Source: Cristatella mucedo (lineage: Eukaryota > Bryozoa > Phylactolaemata > Cristatellidae). Taken from it: 64,000 nt of DNA. Positions 31,801 through 43,800 of the stretch are shown here, in pieces. The number at the start of each line of letters is the position of its first letter. Position 1 is the first letter of the stretch. The notes under the pieces are model-generated. The model was not told the DNA's origin. It saw only the letters and a program-made list of their open reading frames with translations, and searched no databases. The stretch covers positions 20,208,001 through 20,272,000 of the forward strand of contig WPIO01000001.1 of assembly GCA_009760855.2 (NCBI GenBank), given 5' to 3'. Position numbers and translations under genes: made by a program.

Positions 31801-34060
31801 AGAGGCTTAATGGATGGCTACTGGCCACCGAAATCTAAGCATGACATCCTACTACAATAGACCATAAATAATTAAAGAGCAATATATGTGAAGATGACGA
31901 CGAGATGATAAATGCATTCCAACTGAAATGCTCACGCGTGCACCCTGGGTCACACAAACACGCTAGATGAACTAGAAACTAAAAAAGACAATGCAACCTA
32001 CAAAATTATGCCAATGCACGATCTTGATATTGTTGTCAATTCTCACAGGCAACGGAAACAAAAGCCATTAGCGTGCCTTTGCTGGAGCCCGACAGTCCTA
32101 CATCACAGCAACAGCACGAGCTGACACGTGTGCAACGCCCTGCTAACTCACCGATCCAACTTTGGAATGGCTGGCTGGGAAGATGCCAGAGACCCCCAAG
32201 GTACCCAAGGATCGATGACTTAGTCTAAAGCAAGTTGTAAGTGCTACTGGCTAGCCTTGAAATTCTGGCTTGAATTCAAATGCCTTGCTGTGCACCCACA
32301 GCCCCTTCTAAGCATGCTTTAAGTATATGAAAGCAGGGAAGCAACAGTGAAGCCACAGGAAGAAGACCGATAGTCGTGTAGATCCAGCAAAGCCGAGTAT
32401 CCAGGGGCAGTTATATAAAGACTGACGATTTCCGTATAGCCACACGCTCTCGTTAATGAAAGGTCATGGGGAAAAAAAGAATGCAAGCAGATGCTACAAG
32501 AATCTGTGCACATGAGCTAGGCTCCAAGCAATAGGTGTTGGCAGAAGGCAGACAGAAATAGCCCTAGCCACAAGTTTCTAGGATGGTAACAGAGGCAGCA
32601 TCCATAAAAACTCAAGATTTTATACGGTAGCAGGCACTAATTATCTAAATACACTGACAGTCCAGGATTGGCAAGGCTAACCTTTAGCAAGCCCAAGCCT
32701 TAATTAGTCTTGTTGTATCCTGAAATTCTGACACACAATGCTGCTTCTCTGCCAAACAAACTATATGTCTAATCACTGCTAGCCATCCCCACTTATGTGT
32801 TGGCATGTACACACTCAAGCACACACACGTGCACGCAAGGGCGCATGCATGCATGCAAGCACAGACATTACTAGCATACCAAACCAAAAGAGCACAATCG
32901 CCTTAAGTGTCACCTATTCAGGGAATCTAACATTCAGGCCTTCACTAGAAGCCAGAAATAGCTGCATCCTTGCCTGTCTCTATTGGTACAGCGCATCTGA
33001 CCGGTGCCTAGGCGGGTTGTCATCAAGCCCACGAGGGATCTAACAACAGCTTATCTGGAAATGCTTCACACAAATAGATAGGAATGAAGGTTGCAACAGC
33101 ATAAGACCGCCATAGACAATGCAGAAAACTGTAGAGCTATGCAGCAGATCTGTGCGGACTTCGTTTAGCCGTCATAATGTACCGTATGACAAGAGGTGAG
33201 TGGTCCGTGGTAGGAGATCATCGATAAGATTGAGGCCCCAGGGCAGTGTCATCACCAGATTCACAGCAGGCCGGCACCACCAGCCTTCAGTGGAGCTATG
33301 GCCACCGATCGCTTCCGATAGGTGTGCGCTCGAAGCCACTGCCTACAGCGGCTAGCTAGTGGCAGGCAGTTTTGCATCAACTCGCAGCGTTGAGCGGCTG
33401 CAAGGGAAGCACTAGTACAGCTGGTTCAGACAGCTACTACATACCCACCGAGCCATTCAGACAGATGGCAGAGCCTACATCATGTTTTATATGTAGCGCC
33501 ACTAACCTGCCGACCTAACAATAAAGCGGTTGTCACCAATGCTCTGGCCCGTATACAAACGGTCTTTACAAGCAGGGCTGCTGCCAACGGTCACATCCTT
33601 GACAAATAAAAAAAAAAACTCAACCTAGTGCGCTGCGAGAGCATACACGAGCCAACAGAGCTGCAGATTCGAGCAGCCTACGCTGAGGGTTCGCCAACGC
33701 CGTCACTAAATGAGCTGCACACACACACACCTGTCGATCAACACGGAAACAAGCCATCGCATATGGGGTGCTTTCGGGCGGTAGGCCTGTCCAACAATCA
33801 ATAAGCACTAAGAGTGGCGAACACAGACTTACAAAGGCCGACGAAGACGGGTCCACTCGTCCTAGTCAGGCTGACATCGACAACGCTCCATCACGAGATT
33901 CACAGAGGGTAGGGGCCACGAGAGATTGAGCGGCGGCGCTCGCTTGCTCACTGACCACTGCACGCCATACCTCGCGGCTAGCGACCGATAGCGAGACACT
34001 CGCGATAGCACCACTCACTCTTGCGCATGTACTGCAGAGAGCGTGGCGGCGGCGACCTAC
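31801..34060. other. ZFR intron 11, proximal part
   Basis: No gene or confident repeat seen apart from a short CA-rich stretch near 32810-32860 and A-runs. The antisense frames are shadows. Confidence 0.4.
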
Positions 34061-34229
34061 TTTCAGGGCAGCAGGCAGGAGCTCGGCCACCAGGTCCAGC
34101 AGCTGCCGAGTCGGTCTGGCGGTGCACAGCAGGACAAGCTCGACGTCGAGGTGGCCGGTGAGCAGGAGTCCCTTGGCGAGCGCTCCTACTCGCACCACGC
34201 TCCTGAGCACTTTCTCTTCCTGTATGTAG
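34061..34229 (-). CDS. ZFR: ZFR exon 11 (DZF)
   Basis: Acceptor 'cccctgcgtag', donor gtaggt (an alternative GT lies 4 bases on). 'YIQEEKVLRSVVRVGALAKG' and 'LLLTGHLDVELVLLCTARPT' match the DZF core 'LRVGVLAKGLLLRGD...VLLCSEKP'. The family's Arg/Asp after LLL is changed (TGHLD for RGDRN). Ends in phase 0 on 'LPAALK'. Confidence 0.95.
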
Positions 34230-34335
34230 CTACGCAGGGGGAGAGGGGTTGGGAGAGGAAAGGTAAGAGCAAGCGGTGGGTACGAGAAAAACGGCACCTG
34301 CAGCAGTCGAGCACGCGAATGGTACCATCTCAGCC

Positions 34336-34354
34336 GCACACACACACGCACGCG

Positions 34355-34449
<95 letters not shown>
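34336..34449. repeat. (CA)n(GA)n compound microsatellite in ZFR intron 10
   Basis: Interrupted (CA)n at 34336-34388 followed by pure (GA)n at 34389-34449. It fills about 40% of the 283-bp intron between exons 10 and 11. On the transcript strand it reads (UC)n then (UG)n. Confidence 0.95.
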
Positions 34450-34450
<1 letters not shown>

Positions 34451-34512
34451 CCGTTCTCACACTCTGCACAGGGTCAGCTCAGAGCGCGAGCGACAGACCG
34501 AGCCGAGCGTAC

Positions 34513-34803
34513 CTCGGCGGGCGCTCCGCCAAGCCGTCCTCGCGGCCTGCGATGGCTGCAGCTGCCGCACGATCGGACACCAGCTTCAGCCCCGCCTCGC
34601 AGGCGGCCACGATGCTCTGGACGGCAAACAGTTCCGCTTCGGTCGGATAGACGTCGTCGTGCTTGGCCCTGACAAGCCGGTCTGCGGCCGACGCCGGCGG
34701 CCAGCGCGGACGAGAGTGGCCACCGTCGCAGAACGTCTGGTCCTTGATGGCGTAGTGAGGCTCCTCGACACCTCCTCGCTGCTGCTCCTCATCGTCGGGG
34801 CTC
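34513..34803 (-). CDS. ZFR: ZFR exon 10 (start of DZF domain)
   Basis: Acceptor 'cactgtcacag', donor gtacgc. It contains 'SPDDEEQQRGGVEEPHYAIK', then the DZF entry 'AKHDDVYPTEAELFAVQSIV' and 'CEAGLKLVSD', matching '[20 protein letters not shown]...ALKLVSD'. It ends 'AERPP' plus AG. The intron after it is 283 bp and largely microsatellite. Confidence 0.93.
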
Positions 34804-34939
34804 CTGTGACAGTGAGCAGATGCGGCTGACAACTGACCGGGCACAGAGGAAAGAAAGGACCTCCCCCTACCCCTCCCCCGAAGTCCAGAAACAGCACGAC
34901 CGAGCAACTCGTTACGTGTTAGCAAAAACACCGGACTTT

Positions 34940-36330
34940 GATAGTTTTTTCATCCAAACCTCCACGCACACGCTGTTCCACATTTCAAAAGAACGACTGC
35001 GCAAACGGTGAAATGAGGCCTGACAGCCAAAGGCTGTCATGCAGCAAAGGTCACCGCCGGCACTGAGCTGTCCTGCACATCTATGCAGGCCGGCTTTCTC
35101 GGAGAGGCATGACGTGCGAGAATCTGAGCAGGCAGAGGCGGAGCCAGAACTTTGATCTAGGGGAGAGGGAAAAACCAGCATAATTTTATGTAAGGGCACG
35201 ACCTGCAAGATTCTCATGTAGGCAGGCTAAACCGGCACTTCATGAAAAATTACAATGCAAAACGGTAGTGTTTATTTGTCGCGAACTCGTCGGTTGCTCA
35301 TTGATTAGTGAAATGAGGACACAATTTCGTCGCTGGTGACGGTTGGAGGCTTAGGAATAGGGGGTGACCTACGTCGATGCCCTAGCATCGGGGGGGGGGG
35401 GGGGGGGGAGAGGGGGCAAATACCCTCCCTGCCTGCCCCCTTCTGGCTCCGGCACTGCAAGCAGGGAGGAGGGTGGATGGGCGAATCTGCTGCAGTGCAT
35501 GTGCTTGCATCTGCTGCAATTGTGCAGGCTATTATCACCGATCATTTGATAGGCTTCTTTTCCAGCCAACAAGAAGTGCCTAGAAAAAAAAGATATTTAT
35601 CTACGGATACTACACAAGACATTGTCATTATCTAGACATCATTGTTGTGATGCATCTTGTGTTTGATGACAGGATCAACCAGGTCGGAGCAGTAGCTGCA
35701 CTTTCTACTTCCCCCTTGAATTTGATGGCGATGAATCGATGAGAAACCAAATGGCAGCAGCCAAAAGCAACCTACTTTGAAAGAGAGCTGCGTGCAGCTC
35801 CAGGTAAGAACGAGGGCATAAACTAAACAAGTGAGATTGCCAAAACTGATATAGGCAGCAGCCGAGGAGGCCGAGTAGAGCTGAGCGCCTCTGAGAGTGA
35901 CAAAACCGGTGAGCGGCTGAACGGTAGCCCGGGGTGTCGCTGATCGGGAGTTTGTTACCCAGTTTCTAGCATTTCTTGTTTAGTGCTACAACCTCGATAA
36001 ATCCGACTGAAGGTTCAGTCATATTTAGGCTTTTTTTTTACACTAGACACAGGTGAGGCAACTTCGGCAGTCACATTATGATGCATGGCCGAACGAGAGG
36101 TTGACGGCTTAAATGTACAATCCAATGCATTATCCATCCAACCAACCATGGAGACGGTGCAGCCACAAAGCTACTTACTAAAGTAATACTCTTGCACAAT
36201 CACTCCACCAATCTCATACAGTTTAGTTTGGATGCACCACGGCAGTGTGTTGCTGTGCAGGCCTGCCAGGCAAGCCTTCTAGCAATACGGCGCAAACACA
36301 ATGCGCGCAAACGCACAAACACGTACCAAT
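34940..36330. other. ZFR intron 9, distal part
   Basis: Contains a poly-G run at about 35391-35408 and a short L2/SINE-type tail at about 35573-35630 ('gaagtgcctagaaaaaaaag'). Otherwise nothing recognised. Confidence 0.4.
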
Positions 36331-36349
36331 CAGCCAGCGAGGCAGAAGT

Positions 36350-36850
36350 TCACCTTGCCATTGGGCCCTAGCCCAGTGGCAAGGTGCTCAAGCACCCTAG
36401 TTGTAGAATCGAGTCCTGCAGTAATGTAATGTAATGTATCTCCGTCAGTAACTCCACAAAGTCATAAAGACCATGTGGGTGTTACGCAGGAGAGTTTTGT
36501 ATAGCGCACTCACAGCCTAAGCGGCTTTCGGTACGCATTCATTAGCCAACAGACTTCGTCTCACGCAACAAAGAGAAAGTGGGAAGCATAGCAGAGTTAG
36601 GAGAGCAGTTGAGGTAGTGAGTAGCATAGAAGTAGCAGTTCAGGACCGCTGAAAATGATGTGCCATAGTCGGCAGTTGGAGAGTAGATGTCGTTGCGCAA
36701 GAATTGTGGAAGCGAGTTCCACAGTCTAGGACCTGCAGAGCTAAAGCTTAAGCGATCCTTCATTACCCACTTCGAGGGGGGAGGGATCGCGAAAGCCAAG
36801 GCTCTTCTGTAGTCACACAAATGAGACAGCTGAATCAGCTGATCTCCATT
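36350..36850 (+). repeat. SINE-1 split by an inverted LINE-B insertion
   Basis: SINE head at 36362-36420 ('ccctagcccagtggcaaggt', 'gtagaatcgagtcctgcag'), then LINE-B in minus orientation, then SINE tail at 36788-36845 ('gccaaggctcttctgtagtc', 'atgagacagctgaatcagct'). Confidence 0.65.
36420..36787 (-). mobile_element. LINE-B, best-preserved 3' end with C-terminal ORF
   Basis: Minus strand: 'PPPSKWVMKDRLSFSSAGPR', 'LWNSLPQFLRNDIYSPTADY' and on to a stop near 36542, typical of the extreme C-terminus of CR1/L2-like LINE ORF2. Then a 3' UTR ending in (ACATT)n at 36420-36438. 5'-truncated. Confidence 0.8.
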
Positions 36851-37314
36851 TTACCTTTTTTACATATAAATAACGATGCAATCGACTACAGCAACTTGCT
36901 GGCCACGACATGCTGCTAGTCTACTGCCTTGCCTTATCATAAGAGGCAGCACAGCTCCAGCCCAACCAAGACATCTGTTTACACTCACATTGTTCACATC
37001 ACATGCCAGAAGCCAAACAAAGGGCCACTACCGGCCAAGCTTGAAGCCTGCCCATCTGAACGGCTTTCGCAGGGCGATTCCCTCGCCACAGCAGCTTCCA
37101 GCTAGACTCTTCATGTCTCGCAGGAGCAAATTTTGTTTAGAGGACAGAAGGAATTTAGCCGGAGCACAAGTGACCATAAAGTTTTCCTTGACATTAGCAG
37201 ACCGTTATTTCTGTCTGGTGCGCTCCTGCATCGCTTGTACACCTTACTTCAGATCCAAACGTCGAATAGCATAAAAAGAGTTCAATATAAGGACAAATGG
37301 GAGCTTGAAAAAAC

Positions 37315-37560
37315 GCTTAAAGACAAAAATAAAATAATGATAATATCGTTTGCATAACAGCCTAAGAGAACTAGATCTCCATCAGATGCTACAAAACTCA
37401 CTGCACGAAAGTCAATGGCCAAGGGCCAATGGTATGCACGATAGCAAACTTAGACTAGCACACAAGTATCACGCTTAGACCAAATAGCAAACAAGTCGAT
37501 AAATGGGTGGACTGCGCCAAAAAAACCATGATATGAGTAAATTCCAGCAGCCTAGTGTCT
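37315..37560 (-). mobile_element. Old L2 3' end, minus
   Basis: 'aataatgataatatcgtttg' 'cataacagcctaagagaact' 'agatctccatcagatgc' followed by decayed 3' UTR. In ZFR intron 9. Confidence 0.5.
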
Positions 37561-38072
37561 CTCAACTATCGGTAGACAAATCACTGTAAACATTGCACCA
37601 TTAAGGTAGAGAAAGCAAAATTAAAACACTCGAGGATCAATAAGTAAATTCGGCTTATTCCAGTACACATTTAAGGACCGAAAGAACCCTTGGCTGATTT
37701 AACAACACTAGCTCTCAACTTGATAATATCAACTATATCAGCTCGACAAATCCATCGTTCCTACTGCATCCAATGCAAAGAAGCATGCCCAATGTACAGG
37801 TTGCATGCATCAGTGCGTGCACAAACACTCACAAATATGACCAATGCAATACATACTCACAGTGCAAGCTCCAGTTAGTAGAGAAAACAAGAACAGACAG
37901 GTAAACAAAGATTAAGCTGATACTAACCTAAACGATTAAGATACCATGCATCAGTGCAGTCTAAGATGAGAAGACAGACATCAAAACCATGCCAACACAA
38001 GCATGACGACCGACCAACCGCTGGCAAGATACCGACTCCCCTTAAAGGAAGCTGATGCTACATCAAGCTTAC

Positions 38073-38227
38073 ATTCCATCTGGGAGAAAAGCCTGAGGCG
38101 GAAGATCACCCTCTTCCCATGCCATGGGGATAAACTCTTCTTCAAAGGATTGCGGCTGCACTGCTTCAAATCTTCGTTTTTTTACGCTTGCTTTGACATC
38201 GACATCAAGGTTGGGGTCAACCTTTTT
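38073..38227 (-). CDS. ZFR: ZFR exon 9 (diverged linker)
   Basis: Acceptor 'atttatag', donor a consensus gtaagc. It begins 'KKVDPNLDVDVKASVKKRRF', which matches 'KKVNPDLQVEVKPSIRARK', but then continues with an acidic/aromatic stretch ('QSFEEEFIPMAWEEGDLPPQ') instead of the Arg/Glu-rich coiled segment of vertebrate ZFR. It ends with AT of a Met codon completed by G of exon 10. Confidence 0.85.
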
Positions 38228-38245
38228 CTATAAATGTAGAAATTA

Positions 38246-38491
<246 letters not shown>

Positions 38492-39904
38492 TTATTCAAT
38501 AGTTCACTTGCATTTGCAGCAAGAACTCGATTTCAACATTTAATGCCTCAACATATGTCGGTCTGCCTGTATATGGCACACCGACAAAATACCTCATGAT
38601 CAAAGATCCTCAACCTATCAGTTCAGTCCAACTAAAAATCGTGCTAGTAATTATTTTGTGAAAGTCACTATCAGCTTTAACATTAAAAAATAAATAAAAA
38701 GTAAAGAGTATACTATTTCAGAAGCTCTGTAGAAAACTTAATTAATACTAACACTATACATTATGGCACACAACGAATCTAATGCTGTGTAAGGTTTTAA
38801 TGAGTGAAGCTATAATATCTCACAGGCAGAGGACAACACAAGTACATTACAATCAAACATTTTCTAAGCATCACAGTTCCAAAGATCCAGCTTTCTGCAA
38901 CGTGTTTCGATCAAACGTGTACGACCAAAACGTCAAAAACATTCCTGCTTTTCGAGCAGCCGCCCAACTAGCTAGCTGTGTTTACGGGTGACCAAGCACG
39001 GCCACTCATTCATTAGCCTCATTCTCTGCTGTATCTTTGAGGCAGCAATCGCCGCTACTGGCATTGGAGAATGCTTGGTGAAGGGAGGAGAGACAGCCTT
39101 TTTGGTCTGGCTCACATAATAACACAGCTGCAGTCATAACGATAATGAGCAGCTGAAACAAAATTTACATACTACATAGCAATGTCAGCGCTGCCACACT
39201 ACAGTACTGCCTGTTGCATTGCAGACTTAACGGCACCGGTTTCTTGAGAGCAGGATGGTTGCCCAAGCACACAGGCAGTGCCAGACTATACTAATCAGAT
39301 ACGCCCTGACCAGATGTGGTCGTCCTGGTCGCTGAAAAAGTAGCTACCATTACCAATCAATTAAAAAAAACGTGGGCCTCTCGGGTCCCACGGAGCGTGT
39401 TCGAGCGAGGTCCAGATTTGGGTCTGCAAATCGGTGGCAATTTGTAGGTCCTGACCAGCTTGGGGCAAAACTAGAGGAATGCTCAAATTAAATTACCGTC
39501 GATCATAATTGGGAAGCCAGGTTAGACCGAGCCTGGTGGAAAAGGTGGTGAGCAGTTTGACTAGTAGGTCGTGCAAACCATTGACCTTGTCAATTACAAT
39601 TACGGCACGGCCAAGCCCCGAGGAAAGGACAGCAACACATTTTGGAAGCTGCCGGTATGATAACATCGAGGTTCGGGTATTTCAGCTTAAGTAGGCTCCA
39701 GTGCTTCGAACGATCGAGGGACCCCATCGGCAGGCCGCGAAGCAAATCGAAACAGTGGATTGCAGCAGCTAGGGAAGCTTCCACACTGAGGCAGGGCTTG
39801 GCTAAATTGAACGTTGTTGAGCAGTCCAGAACACTTCGAGACTAGACACATTGCAGATTTGTGTCCGAAATACCGGCTACAGTGGCATTGCAGCTATACG
39901 GTCT

Positions 39905-40050
39905 GCTTATGTGCCTACATCGGGCACTCCATATAGTGTCAGCATGATTGCATAAATTGCAGGTAAATGAGTGTCACCAGGAATCAAGAAACTGGGAAAG
40001 TCCTGAAGAGCACGATACGAGAGGTCTAGGTGAAAATTGACCACAGTTAG
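39905..40050. repeat. Repeat block Y, copy 1
   Basis: 'acatcgggcactccatatag' 'tgtcagca', 'gagtgtcaccaggaatcaag', 'gaaaattgaccac' recur with changes at 42135-42280. Family unknown. Confidence 0.5.
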
Positions 40051-40309
40051 GTGTGCTTGTTGACAATAATTGCATTTCCAACAATGCAGGCGCTTAGTTG
40101 ACCACTTTCACTTTAGCCGCATCGGCTTCCCGTGAAAGACTGCCGGCTTCCACTTTAAAAGGCACCATGCTTAAATTGATTTACAACATCCAGATGAACC
40201 ACTGTGTCTGGCAGTGCAATAAAGAAAACAGTAATTCAACATTCACTTGCAACTTTGTTAACAGAAGATCCCACAAATGGCACCATCATGCAGGTATGTC
40301 CATTCTTGG

Positions 40310-40310
40310 G

Positions 40311-40347
<37 letters not shown>

Positions 40348-42120
40348 CATTTGTATAGCATTCTAAAGAAGCTAAATTCCTTTCAAGGCACTTTACATAT
40401 GCTGTAAAAGAAGTATGTCAATTGATTAGTGCTAACAGGCAGAGTGAATGCACGCTCAAGCACTTAAATTGACTAGTGCAAACGTTATCCAGCAAATGCA
40501 GTGAGAAACAAGTGCGATTTTATCTTCTTTTTAAATGTCAAGTCAGGGGACACACGTCAGTCTAAAGTAAGTTCCAGGCTTTGGAAGTATATGAACTTTC
40601 CCTTGCAGCAAATGTAGAGAGCCTAGAAAGAGATTGAGTTCACTGAGGGCGCTTCATCAAGTGTATTATTATTATTATTAACTAAACACACGGTTTCCAA
40701 AGAATTTGAGGTTGGTTCGAGGCACAGCTAAAGGACTTGAGTCAGAAGAGCAGATGGCACGTTGCCTAGCCTGACTGGGAAGTAAGTCGGATAGGTAGGC
40801 TCGACCAAGAGAATGAAGGTACCTAGAAGGGAGTGACATAACCTTGAAGTCGATACTCTGCACAATGGGGAGCAAGGGTTGGCACCTTACTGAGCAGGCC
40901 GGAAGACCTGTGGGTCGTGAGTTACAGCTAAATGCAGGTCCAGCTAGGATGTGGTATCCCTGTGCAAGCAGCTCCCCATTTTTTGTAATATTTTGCAGCT
41001 GAATGTAGTCGACTTAATATTAATAAAAAATAATACATCTGTATAGCGACCGCAGAAAACGTAAATCTCTTTTTAGCTAAACAACGGATTTGACTGTGGA
41101 GCTGATTTAGTCGTCCAGTGAAAGATAACTTTGGAACAGGACATGCCGATTTCGTACAAATGCAAAGTGATATGCTAGCCTGGCCCATTTCAGGGTTAGG
41201 TTTTACAATTCCTGTTTAACACAAGGATTGACTATCACTAGAAAATTGGTTTTTACTGTCATGCAATTTGAGGAAGTTTGTTACCAACCAAGTGCAAACG
41301 TCAGCAATACAAGCAGAGAGGGATCTAAGCACAAGCACAAGTGTGCGCCATCTACATAAAGATGAAAGCCTAGACTGCACCAGGTGACTACATCAGAAAG
41401 AGGAAGTGTATAAATTGTGAAAAGAAGTGGACCAAGCAAAGATCCCTGAGCTATCTGTACTTCAGAGGCTCCTTTGATGAGTGATACCTATTGATATCAC
41501 AACTTAAGTCTACCACTGAGATATGGGCAAAATAATACCAATGCAGGCGAGATAAGAGGCGCTCAAGACGGGACTTGGTGATCAGTAGTATTACATGCTG
41601 CCGAAAGATCAAGCAAATTAAGCAGAGACTCTACCGAAGACTGCATTAACGAGATATTCGCTATATACTCGAAGCAGTGCTGACCCTGTGAAGTGATTAG
41701 GTCTAAAAACTGACTGGAACATAATTGCTAGGTTTGAAGTTTTCAGGTCAGAAGGTATATGATCTAGAGGGTTAGCAGTATTCTTAGACTAGGAGATGAA
41801 CTTCCAAGATGAGGTCACTAGTGGCAGGCTTCAAGGCGGACATTCATGTACTGCGCAAGGATCTGAGGGAGAGGAGTGTAGCGAGGCTATTATTATTATT
41901 ATTAAGGAAGAGGAGCCTAGCGCGGATACACAACATTGGGGATGGACTCCGATTTAATCTATTTGCTTACTAAGATGCTAAAGAATCAGTCAGCTAGATC
42001 CACCCAAGGAACACTGGTAAGGTGCTAATGTAAGAGCAGTTAAGGATATGGTTGATGGTATCGACACAAGTCTTTTTGGACTGCGTACCTGTGATTCCAA
42101 GCTTTATAGAAGTTAGACTT
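40310..42120 (-). mobile_element. L2-clade LINE, minus, with internal insertions
   Basis: (AAT)n at 40311-40344, 3' UTR, ORF end on the minus strand at 40875-40678 ('LGRAYLSDLLPSQARQR', 'LKFFGNRVFS'), and RT-like sequence to 42.1 kb ('gctatctgtacttcagaggc'). Interrupted by a plus-oriented L2 tail (40600-40680) and a minus tail (41018-41085). In ZFR intron 7. Confidence 0.7.
40600..40680 (+). mobile_element. L2 tail inserted in the larger L2 copy, opposite orientation
   Basis: 'cccttgcagcaaatgtagag' 'gcctagaaagagattgagtt' 'cactgagggcgcttcatcaa' (ATT)n, embedded in minus L2 sequence ('tatatgaacttt' | 'actaaacacacggtttccaa'). Confidence 0.7.
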
Positions 42121-42134
42121 GGCCATACGAGTTA

Positions 42135-42280
42135 TATGGTGTGTGCAAATATACCAACATCGGGCACTCCACACGGTGTCAGCAAGCCTTTACAAATTTC
42201 GGAAGAGTGAGTCACCAGCAAGCTAGCAACTGGAAAACTACTGCAGAGGATAAAATGAGAGTTTGCAGTGGAAATCGCTA
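42135..42280. repeat. Repeat block Y, copy 2
   Basis: 'caacatcgggcactccacac' 'ggtgtcagcaa', 'gagtgagtcaccagcaagc', 'atgagagtttgcagtg'. It sits directly beyond the L2 copy 40310-42120. Confidence 0.5.
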
Positions 42281-43050
42281 ACAACAGGGTGACATTTGTT
42301 AATGGCTCTTGCATTTCTAATGGGGAAGATACGTATGGGAAGGCCCAAAAATATTTATGTATATCTTTTGTTATTCTATATGTCGATAATCGGGTGCTGA
42401 AATGCATGTTTCTCTTTGCAGCTTGCTCAAATGAGAACTGCCAGCTAAACGAGACTACTTTATACACCTTCCCTCTTTGATTTGTACAAGTAACCGGTGC
42501 ATAGGACAAGGCATGCAAATACTAGTAATACCGAATGCGCGCATACACACACGCACACACAAGCACACTTGCACAATCAATACAAGCAGAAAGATTATGA
42601 GAAAACTGATCGGCCAAACCAATGACTAGGCAATACCACTAACAGATATAATCTGCTGCCTAAAACAAGCTTGGGTAAGATTGACACAAGCTGGTACTAC
42701 AATCACCTTAGTGGACATAGAACAGCAGCATGCTGGATCGGTGCACCATCTGCACGGAAAGTGCAAACACCCTGCTGACAAAACGATGGGCCTTTCCTTA
42801 GCAGCAGGTAAGCTTAAAAAATATTCAACGTGCACATCGGCAAGAATACAGATATCCACATTCTACACATATTTACAGCTCAATATGTACTACTACTACT
42901 AGAAACAACTGCGCACACACGAGCGAACACACACACACATACAAATACGAATTCACATGCATGCATACTTGCATTTGCCCTGTCACATATACAGATGTAC
43001 AGAGCAGCTCTATAAGACAGACAGCACCTGCTGATGACATTCTTTCTTAC

Positions 43051-43152
43051 CGACTGCCCCAACTGGCTTCTCTACAGCCAGTGAAGTCTCACTGACTTTG
43101 AGGCCGGCCGCTGAAGTCGATTCACTAATGTCAGTGTCCGCTGAGTCGTCAT
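43051..43152 (-). CDS. ZFR: ZFR exon 7
   Basis: Acceptor 'tgtacatag', donor gtaaga. It encodes an acidic/Ser-rich linker: '(D)DDSADTDISESTSAAG' through 'LAVEKPVGAV' plus one base. It is too short to be flagged as an ORF. Its end 'EKPVGAV(G)' joined to the next exon's 'QEYVEELR' reproduces the family's '...VQPVGHDYVEEVR', which is strong support for including it. Confidence 0.85.
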
Positions 43153-43649
43153 CTATGTACAGTAAACAATGAAGTTACATCACGATGATATAGACAGAAA
43201 ACGATGCAACCATGAACAGCCACAACCCACTGAGCAGTCGAATATAATGTGCCCTTCTGCATACACGCAAGCATGTTCCAAGCCTTCCACAAATCTATCC
43301 ACAGCACATGCAGTCCATGGCTCACTTCGAGCACTAAAGACGGTTGAACAGCAATACCGAGAGAAAAAGCATCAAAGCAGAAAGTAAAGCAGTACGTGCA
43401 CAAGTAGTAAGCAAAGAATAAATAGAATTATTTATAGAATTATAATAATAGAATATATAATAATAGAATAGAATTATAGGCAGTAGCACACAAGCTTAGG
43501 GGCAGCTCTGTAACAATGGCCCCCTAGTACAAAGGAGCATCATGCAGTGGATACCAGTGAATTGTCGACTGCCGTGGTTATACTGGCTATGTCACAGGCC
43601 TGCACATAACCATATCATTCTCTGAGTCTGAGTCTAATGAAACCAGCAT

Positions 43650-43800
43650 AATGATGATAGTAATAATAATAATAATAATAAGAAATCTGTTAGGCACTAT
43701 AACAGAACTAAGTCTCTTACTAGGCGCAATACTTATACCTGGAAAGAAAGCATGCGAATTGTTAGGTGACAGACATGCTGTGAGAGCAAAAACTGGCGTC
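43650..43800 (-). mobile_element. L2-like 3' end, minus, with (AAT)n
   Basis: (AAT)n at 43659-43681 then 'ttaggcactataacagaact' 'aagtctcttactaggcgcaa'. Diverged. In ZFR intron 6. Confidence 0.5.

Noticed and set aside
34043-34672. 209- and 173-codon frames on both strands over the CA/GA repeat
   Set aside because: They are generated by the dinucleotide repeat; the real coding parts are ZFR exons 10 and 11 on the minus strand.
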